A stretch of 64,000 nucleotides of DNA from Spirochaetales bacterium (lineage in GTDB: Bacteria > Spirochaetota > GWE2-31-10), in contig JAGANG010000035.1 of NCBI GenBank assembly GCA_017624275.1, positions 65,003-129,002 of the forward strand, read 5' to 3'. This document shows positions 18,134-25,083 of the stretch, one piece after another (the first letter of the stretch is position 1; each line of letters starts with the position of its first letter). The position numbers and the translations under genes are program-made. Below the pieces are notes generated by a model. It was not told the origin of the DNA and did no database searches. It saw only the letters and a list, made by a program, of their open reading frames with translations.

Positions 18134-19015
18134 ATGTTAAATATATTTTCCAAAACTTTTCTGCGACTAATAAGAGTAAAACAATGGATGAAAAATATTT
18201 TTATATTTGCTCCGTTGATTTTTTCGCACCATTTATTAAACATACAAGACATTACAAAAACCGTAACGGTATTTTTTGCATTCTCATTAGTTTCGGTTTT
18301 AGTATACATAATCAACGATATTCATGATTGCAAACAAGACGCAATTCATCCAGAAAAAAAATCTCGTCCGATTGCTTCGGGAACAGTAAGCAAATCACAA
18401 GCATTAATTACCGGAATAATTTTGTTTATTGCCGGGATTTCAATTGCATTTCTTGCAAAACGCCCACAGGTAATTATTACTCTTTTAGCATATTTGATAA
18501 TTAACATGCTTTACACTTTTTTCCTGAAGCAAATCGCAATACTTGATGTTTTTATAATTGCTGTCGGTTTTTGTATCCGGGTAATAATCGGAGCTGTCGC
18601 AATTGACGTACAACCGAGCCAATGGATAATTTCTACTACATTTGCAATCAGTCTCGTATTAGGATTCGGCAAACGTCGCCATGAATTACTTTCATTAAAA
18701 CAAGAAGCTGTAGAACACCGAGAAATACTGGGAGAGTATACACCTCGATTGCTAGATATTATGATTGCCGTAAGCTCTTCGATTACCGCAATAAGTTATA
18801 TGTTTTACACAATGGAATCCGGAATTTCTAAGTTATTCTATACATTTCCGTTAGTTTTATATGCATTATTTCGTTATCTGTACCTTATTTATGATAAAAA
18901 CAAAGGCGGTAAACCCGAGGAAGATTTAATCAACGACAAAGGAATTATTATTACTGTAATTTTATGGGGATTAATGATAATCGGAATTTTATATTACCCC
19001 GCAGGCGGTTGTTAA
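18134..19015 (+). CDS. UbiA-family decaprenyl-phosphate phosphoribosyltransferase-like protein
   Basis: Polytopic prenyltransferase of the UbiA superfamily. The first Asp-rich motif is NDIHDCKQD (about 69-77), followed by HPEKKSRPIASGTVS. About eight membrane helices in 293 residues. RVKQWMKNIFIFAPLIFS at the N-terminus and GFGKRRHELLSLK in the middle are typical of the subgroup that moves phosphoribose from PRPP to polyprenyl phosphate, the first step of DPA synthesis in mycobacteria. The sugar-transferase gene overlaps it by 1 nt, supporting a role in lipid-linked sugar or surface glycan synthesis. The exact acceptor is not shown by sequence. Confidence 0.8.
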   Translation: MLNIFSKTFLRLIRVKQWMKNIFIFAPLIFSHHLLNIQDITKTVTVFFAFSLVSVLVYIINDIHDCKQDAIHPEKKSRPIASGTVSKSQALITGIILFIAGISIAFLAKRPQVIITLLAYLIINMLYTFFLKQIAILDVFIIAVGFCIRVIIGAVAIDVQPSQWIISTTFAISLVLGFGKRRHELLSLKQEAVEHREILGEYTPRLLDIMIAVSSSITAISYMFYTMESGISKLFYTFPLVLYALFRYLYLIYDKNKGGKPEEDLINDKGIIITVILWGLMIIGILYYPAGGC

Positions 19016-19467
19016 TGTTCAATTTTAAACGATATTTCTTTTATATTTCTGACTTCATTTTTGCGATACTGACTTTCACCGCAGTATTTAAACTGCGTTA
19101 TTCATCATTATTTTTTCCTGCAGTCGGGACAAGAGAGCTTTCGTATTTAAATATTTTAATCTTTTGCGGTTATGCTCTTACAATTTTGATTTTCAATACA
19201 GCAATGAAACTTTATGAGCTTAACAGACTGTCACGAGGTAAAGATTCTTTTGTAAACGGATATATTTCGGTAATTGCCTGTGCTTTTACATGGACGTTTA
19301 TATTTTACATTTCAAAATACGACTTTGCACGATTCGTATTTTTTTCCAGTTTGATAATTATCCCTATTGTACAGATAATATCCCACAAACTTATATTTAA
19401 AATAATGACACGTCGAAACCACCAAACAAAAATATATTATTTAGGAACAAAAAAAATCTTAATCTGA
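19015..19467 (+). CDS. N-terminal part of a split polyprenyl-phosphate sugar transferase
   Basis: 150 residues with about four membrane helices (from about 8, 40, 80 and 100), ending at a TGA shortly after an A8 tract. This is the usual N-terminal membrane module of WbaP/WcaJ-type transferases. It continues logically in the -1 frame: the frame holding AAT CTT AAT CTG ATA AAT GAA runs without a stop into the catalytic part at 19476-20342. One extra A in the tract would join them into a protein of about 442 residues, the normal length for the family. The ATG overlaps the UbiA-family stop by 1 nt. It may be a true frameshift mutation, slippage-dependent expression, phase variation, or a sequencing error. 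Confidence 0.75.
   Translation: MFNFKRYFFYISDFIFAILTFTAVFKLRYSSLFFPAVGTRELSYLNILIFCGYALTILIFNTAMKLYELNRLSRGKDSFVNGYISVIACAFTWTFIFYISKYDFARFVFFSSLIIIPIVQIISHKLIFKIMTRRNHQTKIYYLGTKKILI
19449..19456 (+). repeat. A8 homopolymer at the frame break
   Basis: Eight A between GGAAC and TCTTAATC. The upstream frame terminates at 19465-19467. The downstream catalytic frame requires nine A, or a -1 slip on the A-AAA-AAA heptamer. No strong downstream stem-loop is obvious to me. Confidence 0.8.
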
Positions 19468-19475
19468 TAAATGAA

Positions 19476-20342
19476 TTGTTAAATCAATACAATGACATAT
19501 TGCCGTCAAAAATTATTGAAATCAGCAGTGTAAAAGAAATAAATATAAATCCTAAAAAAGAAAACCATTTAATTGTTATAGATCCGTGTATTTCATTAAA
19601 AAATGAAGAACTTTCCGTGATTTATGAATACGAACTGAACGGCTATAAACTTTGTAATGCAGCTGATTTATTTGAATATTTCGACCAATGTCTGCCGTCA
19701 GAATTAATCTGCGAAACCCAGATGGAACTTTTTTCTTCATATCGTATTCAAACTTCATACAACAGGATTTTCAAACGTTTCGGTGACATTTTTATCTCAT
19801 TATTCTTGTTAATAATTTTGTCGCCGTTGATTTTAATAACAGCATTATTGATAAAAATCACATCCAAAGGCCCAGTTTTTTATCATCAAAAAAGAATCGG
19901 TTTGTACAATAAAGAATTTGTCATGCACAAGTTCAGAACTATGAAAACTGATGCGGAAAAAGGGAAAGCAATGCTTACTGTAAAAGGTGACACGAGAATC
20001 ACCGCAATCGGAAAAATCATTCGCCCCATTCGCATTGATGAATTGCCGCAGTTGATTAATATTTTAAAAGGCGAAATGTCATTCATCGGACCGCGTCCCG
20101 AACGACGTGAACTTATGGAGAAAATCACAGCAGAACATCCGTTATTTTACAAAAGACTTCTTGTAAAACCGGGGCTTACAGGTTGGGCTCAAGTAAAATT
20201 TCAATATGCTAATTCTATTGAAGAAATGAATAAAAAACTCTCGTACGATTTGTACTACATAAAATCTATTTCATTATTGTTTGATTTAAAGATTTTACTT
20301 TACACCATCGAAACCGTAATTTTTAAACGCGGTGCACTCTAA
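19476..20342 (+). CDS. C-terminal catalytic part of a polyprenyl-phosphate sugar-1-phosphate transferase
   Basis: Carries the bacterial sugar transferase domain: KRFGDIFISLFLLIILSPLI membrane re-entrant helix (about 95), GPVFYHQKRIGLYNKEFVMH, KFRTMKTDAE, IRPIRIDELPQLINILKGEM, SFIGPRPERRE, and KPGLTGWAQV. All the usual catalytic blocks are intact. These enzymes put the first sugar-1-phosphate on undecaprenyl phosphate for capsule or O-antigen-like glycans. The first in-frame start candidate is TTG 19476, without a good ribosome site, which supports the view that this is the 3' part of the gene beginning at 19015. Confidence 0.85.
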   Translation: MLNQYNDILPSKIIEISSVKEININPKKENHLIVIDPCISLKNEELSVIYEYELNGYKLCNAADLFEYFDQCLPSELICETQMELFSSYRIQTSYNRIFKRFGDIFISLFLLIILSPLILITALLIKITSKGPVFYHQKRIGLYNKEFVMHKFRTMKTDAEKGKAMLTVKGDTRITAIGKIIRPIRIDELPQLINILKGEMSFIGPRPERRELMEKITAEHPLFYKRLLVKPGLTGWAQVKFQYANSIEEMNKKLSYDLYYIKSISLLFDLKILLYTIETVIFKRGAL

Positions 20343-20363
20343 CCTAAAACAAAGGATTTTTAT

Positions 20364-21224
20364 ATGATTGATTTACATACACATACTACGGCTTCCGACG
20401 GAGTTTTAACTCCGGCTCAAATAATAGAGCAAGCTGCAAATAACAATATCACAACATTGGCAATAACCGACCATGATACGGTAAGCGGAATAGCAGAAGG
20501 ACTGGAAGCTGCCGAAAAGTTTAATATAACGTTGATTCCCGGAATTGAAATCAGTACAAAAGCCGACTTATTCGCAGATGAAATACACTTGGTAGGACTG
20601 TTTATAGATACGCAAAATCAGGATTTACTTCAAACTCTTGAGTTGTTGCATAATTATCGAGAAAACAGAAACAAAAAAATTATTGAGAAATTAAAAGATA
20701 TCGGAATCGAAATACCGGAAGAACTTTTATTTAACACAAGCAGCCGTACGAAAACTATATCAACTTTAGGTAAACCGGATTTTGCAAAGGCGTTATATAA
20801 AATCGGTGCAGTAAAACATGAAGCTGAAGCTTTCGGGAAATTTCTTAATGATAAAAACGGACTTGCCGGAGTTTCTAAAGAACGCATAAATTTGGAAGAT
20901 GCAATCTCATTAATCCACAAAGCAAACGGTTTGGCAATTTTAGCCCACCCTTTTCATATAACCAAAAATTATAATGAACTTTATTCGCTGGTAGAAAAAT
21001 ATTCTCAATGCGGACTGGACGGTATCGAAGTCTATTACAACAATTATAACCGCAAACAAATTAAGAACTTAAAAAAATTGGCAGAACATTTCGGACTGAT
21101 AAAATCAGGCGGTTCAGACTTTCATTTTGCCGGCGGATACCGTCAGGCTCGACTGGGCTTCTTCGGGGAAAAGAAAAATATTCCGGATGATATTTTGAAA
21201 GATATAATGAGACGTAAAAAATAA
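20364..21224 (+). CDS. PHP-domain phosphoesterase (RNase AM/TrpH-like)
   Basis: A 286-residue metal-dependent phosphoesterase. PHP motifs in order: DLHTHTTASDG (HxH), ITDHDTVSG, LIPGIEISTKA, LAILAHPFH and KSGGSDFHFAG. These supply the trinuclear metal site. The family includes 5'-3' exonucleases that act on RNA and on 3',5'-bisphosphonucleotides (RNase AM, YciV). It lies 21 nt after the sugar transferase and ends the transcript at the terminator at 21243. The neighbourhood suggests no link to glycans beyond co-transcription. Confidence 0.88.
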   Translation: MIDLHTHTTASDGVLTPAQIIEQAANNNITTLAITDHDTVSGIAEGLEAAEKFNITLIPGIEISTKADLFADEIHLVGLFIDTQNQDLLQTLELLHNYRENRNKKIIEKLKDIGIEIPEELLFNTSSRTKTISTLGKPDFAKALYKIGAVKHEAEAFGKFLNDKNGLAGVSKERINLEDAISLIHKANGLAILAHPFHITKNYNELYSLVEKYSQCGLDGIEVYYNNYNRKQIKNLKKLAEHFGLIKSGGSDFHFAGGYRQARLGFFGEKKNIPDDILKDIMRRKK

Positions 21225-21242
21225 TGTTTTTGTATAAAAACG

Positions 21243-21274
21243 TAGCTGTCCGGGGAAACGGGCAGCTATTTTTT
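21243..21274 (+). terminator. Rho-independent terminator
   Basis: TAGCTGtCCG (21243-21252) pairs with CGGgCAGCTA (21259-21268), with one T-G wobble, followed by TTTTTT. It closes the operon starting at 18101. Confidence 0.85.
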
Positions 21275-21288
21275 GTTCGTCTTCAAAT

Positions 21289-21341
21289 GCCCAGAGCTCA
21301 ATCCTATTTTGGTATTTTTTGTTATTTCTTCGCCCAGACCT
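21289..21341 (+). repeat. REP-like repeats upstream of the RAYT gene
   Basis: GCCCAGAGCT (21289-21298) followed by CAATcCTAtTTTGG, and a second GCCCAGACCT at 21332-21341. The first unit aligns over about 27 bases with the downstream copy at 22195, which has the same GCCCAGA-CTCAAT-CTA-TTTGG order. Both units here are in direct orientation. They are candidate REP sequences recognised by the adjacent transposase. Confidence 0.65.
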
Positions 21342-21396
21342 CTATTCATATTCTGAATAAAATAACAATTAGTAAAAAAATAGTAATTTATTAACC

Positions 21397-21409
21397 AAAA
21401 CACCGTTTT
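21397..21409. repeat. Dispersed palindrome, partial copy 2
   Basis: AAAACACCGTTTT, sharing the first 11 bases of the repeat at 48 and 40663 and then diverging. It lies about 50 bp upstream of the RAYT start codon. Confidence 0.4.
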
Positions 21410-21456
21410 CCCCACCTAACGCAAGTGAATAAAAAATATTTTTCACGAGGTATGAT

Positions 21457-21939
21457 ATGTCACAAAAAAGAATCACAAAAGACGGCGTTTATTATCATGT
21501 TACAAATCACTTTCACCAAGGCGTAATTCGTTTTATAGACAGCAAATGCAAGAAAATGTTTATAGAACTCTGCCATAAGGCGAAAAAGAAGTTTAACTTT
21601 AAAATTAAGAATCTTTGCGTTATGGATACACATATTCACTTGCTGATAAAACCTGATAACTGCACTATTTCCGACATCATGCAGTTTATAAAACAATGTT
21701 TTACACAATGGCTAAATCGTCGTTTCGGTATCAAAGGCACGGCATGGGAAGCTCGATTTTTCAGTAAAATCGTGGAGTTTGCTGAGGATATCGTGCGAAC
21801 TTTCATTTATATTGAGCAAAATCCTATCCGTGCCGGGCTTGTAGGTGTAAGAGGTCTGGGCAATAAAATAAAATCTCTTGTTTATCCCTTTTATGAAGTT
21901 TGGGAACCGCTACAACCAAACGAACTAAAGCAATCTTAA
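21457..21939 (+). CDS. REP-associated tyrosine transposase (RAYT, Y1_Tnp family)
   Basis: A 160-residue HUH single-strand DNA transposase. The metal-binding HxH is in DTHIHLLIKP (about 58-67). The N-terminal GVYYHVTNHFHQGVIRF and the C-terminal FIYIEQNPIRAGLV block are typical of the IS200-related REP-transposase family. The catalytic Tyr is likely in the helix FTQWLNRRFGIKG to FIYIEQNP region (Y at about 122). Length is normal and the frame is intact. An ATG at 21457 follows CACGAGGT. REP-like repeats lie on both sides (21289-21341, 22195-22233), as expected for a domesticated RAYT that maintains REPs and not for a free insertion sequence. Confidence 0.88.
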   Translation: MSQKRITKDGVYYHVTNHFHQGVIRFIDSKCKKMFIELCHKAKKKFNFKIKNLCVMDTHIHLLIKPDNCTISDIMQFIKQCFTQWLNRRFGIKGTAWEARFFSKIVEFAEDIVRTFIYIEQNPIRAGLVGVRGLGNKIKSLVYPFYEVWEPLQPNELKQS

Positions 21940-22194
21940 CTCTTAGTTTTCCCATCATTATTATTGATTTTTTCTTAACATCGTCAGTTTCTTACGTTTA
22001 CCACTCTCGCCCCGTCGGGGAAACTACGTCCTTTAACCATTACAAATAAGCGTTTTACCAATATTTTCAGTGACTCTCCGTATACATTGGAATTTATATT
22101 TATACAAAAAGGCTATGATTTACACATTGCAACGTTACATAACTTCCCCTTTTACCGCAAAGCTGCAATATTTTTGCTTGTGTTGTGATTTATT

Positions 22195-22233
22195 GCCCAG
22201 ACCTCAATACTACTTTGGGATACAGCTCTGGGC
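22195..22233 (+). repeat. REP-like hairpin downstream of the RAYT gene
   Basis: GCCCAGACCT (22195-22204) and AGCTCTGGGC (22224-22233) form a stem with one mismatch. This is the folded form expected of a REP. The left arm and inner bases match the repeat at 21289. In the remaining 21940-22194 gap I see only a short CCCC-GTC-GGGG hairpin at 22010-22020 and no gene. Confidence 0.7.
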
Positions 22234-22252
22234 AGCAAAAAAATAAAAAAAA

Positions 22253-23692
22253 TTAACCGTGTCTTAATATCTTTGAAACAACTTTTTTCTTATTTATCGG
22301 TGATAAAAAGAATAGAATATCATTCGGTTGGATTTCAGTATTTCCCTTTGGTGAAATAAGTTTATCATTTCTTACTATAGAAGTTATTAATACATCTTCA
22401 GGCAATTTTAAATCCATAATTTTTTTATTACAGCATAAATCTTTTTCTTCTATAGGTAGTTCGTACATATCTACATCAGTTTGATTGGTTGTTAAAAGTT
22501 CCAATGAATATGGTGAACGTGGAACCGGCGGAACGAGTAATTTTAATAATTTTGCAACCTTTGTAATCGTTGTACCTTGCAAAACACAAGAAAGTACTAC
22601 GGCGAAGAAAACAATGTTAAATACTTTTCCTGATTCATCTATTCCGTGGAGCATGGGATATGTAGACAATACAATCGGAACAGCCCCTTTTATTCCGCCC
22701 CATGACAAAAGTAATTTTTCTCTGAATTGAAATTTAAAAGGTAATGTACACAAAAATACAGCTACCGGACGAGCGATAAACATCATTAAAATAGCCAGTA
22801 AGATTCCCTCTTTCCAAATTTCCTGTAATTGCTTCGGAGATACCAAAAGTCCCAACATTAAGAATATTGTCATATTAGAAAGAGTGGCAATTCCATCAAG
22901 GAAATAACTGATTCCTCTTTTATATGTAAATTCGGTATTACCTATATTATATCCGGCAAAAAATACGGCAATAACTCCGTTTGCTTTTACAAGTTCGGCT
23001 AATGAATAAATAAAAATCGAAACACCGATTATTAATACATAGTAATACCCTTTGTTTTCTGATTTTAAATAATTAAATAGTTTGCACGCAATCCAACCTA
23101 AAACAAAACCAACTAATAAGCCGCCTAATAATTGCCATGCTAATTTTGTAATAAAGATTCCGACGTTACTTCCGGTATTTCCGGAGACAATTTCAATCAT
23201 CAACATTGTAAGTAAAATAGCTGCCGGGTCATTTGCTGCCGATTCTACTTCAAGTGTAGAAGAAACACGTCGTTTGATAGAATTTTTTCTGAATATCATC
23301 ATTACGGCAGAAGCATCTGTTGATGATATGATAGTTCCGATCATTAATGAATAAAAAATATCCCCCGGACGTATTATTAGATAGATTAATCCGCCTAAAA
23401 CTCCGGCAGTTACGGCAATCCCTAAAGTCGCTAAGGTCATAGACGGACCGGCATATGATTTTAACTCTTCCCTTTTTGTCTGAAAACCACTTTCAAAAAG
23501 TACAAATATCAAGGCTATATTTGCAATTTGTCCGGCTAATTGTGCATTGTCAAAGTTTATTAAGTTTAAAAAATCACTGCCAAAAATTACTCCGATAGCA
23601 AGAAATATTAATAATGCAGGAAGCCCCGATTTTGTTGCAATCTTGGTAGAAAAAGTCCCTATTATTATTAATAATGCCAATAGTAACATCAT
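22253..23692 (-). CDS. nhaP2: K+/H+ antiporter, NhaP2/CvrA type
   Basis: CPA1-family cation/proton antiporter with about 12-13 membrane helices followed by a cytosolic TrkA-C (RCK_C) regulatory domain (about 395-479, with ELPIEEKDLCCNKKIMDLKL and IQPNDILFFLSP). The ion-site motif lies in SSTDASAVMMIF and EVESAANDPAAILL (ND pair). The domain pattern is that of NhaP2, which exports K+ or Na+ in exchange for protons. The frame can start at TTG 23707, but GAGG (23705-23702) is 9 nt before the ATG at 23692 (479 residues). It is monocistronic between a repeat-rich gap and a secreted-protein gene. Confidence 0.88.
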   Translation of the reverse strand: MMLLLALLIIIGTFSTKIATKSGLPALLIFLAIGVIFGSDFLNLINFDNAQLAGQIANIALIFVLFESGFQTKREELKSYAGPSMTLATLGIAVTAGVLGGLIYLIIRPGDIFYSLMIGTIISSTDASAVMMIFRKNSIKRRVSSTLEVESAANDPAAILLTMLMIEIVSGNTGSNVGIFITKLAWQLLGGLLVGFVLGWIACKLFNYLKSENKGYYYVLIIGVSIFIYSLAELVKANGVIAVFFAGYNIGNTEFTYKRGISYFLDGIATLSNMTIFLMLGLLVSPKQLQEIWKEGILLAILMMFIARPVAVFLCTLPFKFQFREKLLLSWGGIKGAVPIVLSTYPMLHGIDESGKVFNIVFFAVVLSCVLQGTTITKVAKLLKLLVPPVPRSPYSLELLTTNQTDVDMYELPIEEKDLCCNKKIMDLKLPEDVLITSIVRNDKLISPKGNTEIQPNDILFFLSPINKKKVVSKILRHG

Positions 23693-23766
23693 AATTTTAA
23701 GCCTCAAAATTTAAAAATCACGTTCTTATAATCATATTTATGTTTTTTGGAAAGCAAAAATTTAAA

Positions 23767-25011
23767 TTATTTTAACGTATCATATATCTTAGCAGATAAG
23801 GATTGCAAATAAGGAAGTGCCGCTTTGTTGATTTCTTGCGAAGTACTGTTTAAATATAAATAGCTGTTGTAAAAATCGCCCGAACAATAGTTTATTATGC
23901 CTAAATAATAATTTATTCGTTCATAAAAATCTTGCGGTAATCCGGCAGATAATAACTTTTCCAATTTCTTTTCTGCCGTTACATAATCTTTTTCTTGCAT
24001 AAGTTTTTGAATGTCTTTGTATTTTTCCTTATAAAAAGGAGGAACATATATTTCCTCATCTTTTAAAAAAGTGAACGGAAGTAGTTTATTAAAATTGTCA
24101 CGATATTCTTTATCAATAGTTTTTTGTTTGTCTGACCATTTTTTGTGTAAATCATTTCTGAATGCAGAATATCTGGCGTTTCTGTCTTGTATGTTTTCTA
24201 ACTCATTATGATGCAATTTTTCCCCGGTAATAGGATCTTCTCGAAAAACTAAAAGCGGTAACGGTGTAAATCTTAATTTTTCTTTTTGATATAAGAATTT
24301 TCTTTCATTTTTTAAAGAAAAAGCCTGCGTTGTGTATGTTACATCAGGTAAAAAGACAGGAACACTTCCCTCTATCCATGCATAATAATAGTAAGCTACA
24401 TTTTCTCCTACTACATCAATGGCGTTTTTATTTTGCAGATTGGTTTTTAATGCAAATGTTGCATTTTCAAATTTTTCTTCATTGTCAATTGGCGACAGGC
24501 TTCTGAATATATAAATAAGTTTGTCTTGTTTATCTTTTTCAAATAACGGCGTGAAATCCCATTGCAGATTGATATTGCGATCGGCAAAAGCTTTTATCGA
24601 TGTCAGTTTTATATTGTTTTCTTCTTTTAAAACCACGGGATTCACAGTTATATTTCTGTATGGAATGAACAACATATAAATTTTATTGCTTTCATTTTTA
24701 TCTTCTATTAAAACTGCGTAGTAATAATCGTTTCCGGGTTCTACATTGTCTATGTATTTATTTTCATTGTTGGTTAATTTTGCTATTCGTGTGGCATTTC
24801 CCAGATTTGAAATATAACTGTTACTGCGATAAATAACTAAATTGTCTTTAAAATTATCCGGATTTTTCCAAGTCAAAAGGACTTTTTTACCGTAACATTG
24901 AAATTCTAAATCGAATACAAATGGCGTATCGTACTGTTCAAAAATAAAACTTTCTTGTGAAAAAAGACTTACAGAAAAAAATAAAGTTATAAGTATAAAA
25001 AATCGTCGCAT
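23767..25011 (-). CDS. Secreted protein with fibronectin III-like domains, unknown function
   Basis: Signal peptide (RRFFILITLFFSVSLFSQE), then two FN3-like beta domains. The first has KVLLTWKNPDNFKDNLVIYR and PGNDYYYAVLIED, the second IKAFADRNINLQWDFTPLF and VGENVAYYYYAWIEG. A charged helical section (about 270-330) and a TPR-like C-terminus (EKDYVTAEKKLEKLL, INYYLGIINYCSGDFYNSYLYL) follow. Total 414 residues, probably periplasmic. This combination is seen in poorly studied spirochaete envelope proteins. It lies downstream of parC but is separated from it by a long hairpin. No enzyme motif was seen. Confidence 0.7.
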   Translation of the reverse strand: MRRFFILITLFFSVSLFSQESFIFEQYDTPFVFDLEFQCYGKKVLLTWKNPDNFKDNLVIYRSNSYISNLGNATRIAKLTNNENKYIDNVEPGNDYYYAVLIEDKNESNKIYMLFIPYRNITVNPVVLKEENNIKLTSIKAFADRNINLQWDFTPLFEKDKQDKLIYIFRSLSPIDNEEKFENATFALKTNLQNKNAIDVVGENVAYYYYAWIEGSVPVFLPDVTYTTQAFSLKNERKFLYQKEKLRFTPLPLLVFREDPITGEKLHHNELENIQDRNARYSAFRNDLHKKWSDKQKTIDKEYRDNFNKLLPFTFLKDEEIYVPPFYKEKYKDIQKLMQEKDYVTAEKKLEKLLSAGLPQDFYERINYYLGIINYCSGDFYNSYLYLNSTSQEINKAALPYLQSLSAKIYDTLK

Positions 25012-25035
25012 TTTTCTATTATCGAACCGGAATGC

Positions 25036-25075
25036 GATAAACCAAAATCTTAAATATTAAAGATTTTGGTTTATC
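25036..25075. other. Perfect 16-bp hairpin between parC and the FN3-like gene
   Basis: GATAAACCAAAATCTT (25036-25051) and its exact complement at 25060-25075, with an 8-nt AT loop. No T-tract of terminator type follows on either strand, although the stem itself contains T-runs. Partial outer pairing (CCGG on each side) extends it. It may be a weak terminator, an mRNA processing or stability element, or a binding site. Confidence 0.7.
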
Positions 25076-25083
25076 CGGTAAAT

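Noticed and set aside
19449-19467. Programmed -1 frameshift as the firm explanation
   Set aside because: A slippery heptamer is present, but I see no convincing downstream pseudoknot or stem, so slippage, mutation and sequencing error remain equally possible.
21457-22233. Complete IS200/IS605 insertion sequence
   Set aside because: Repeat arrangement and protein subtype fit REP/RAYT better; no TnpB gene or IS-type subterminal ends were found.
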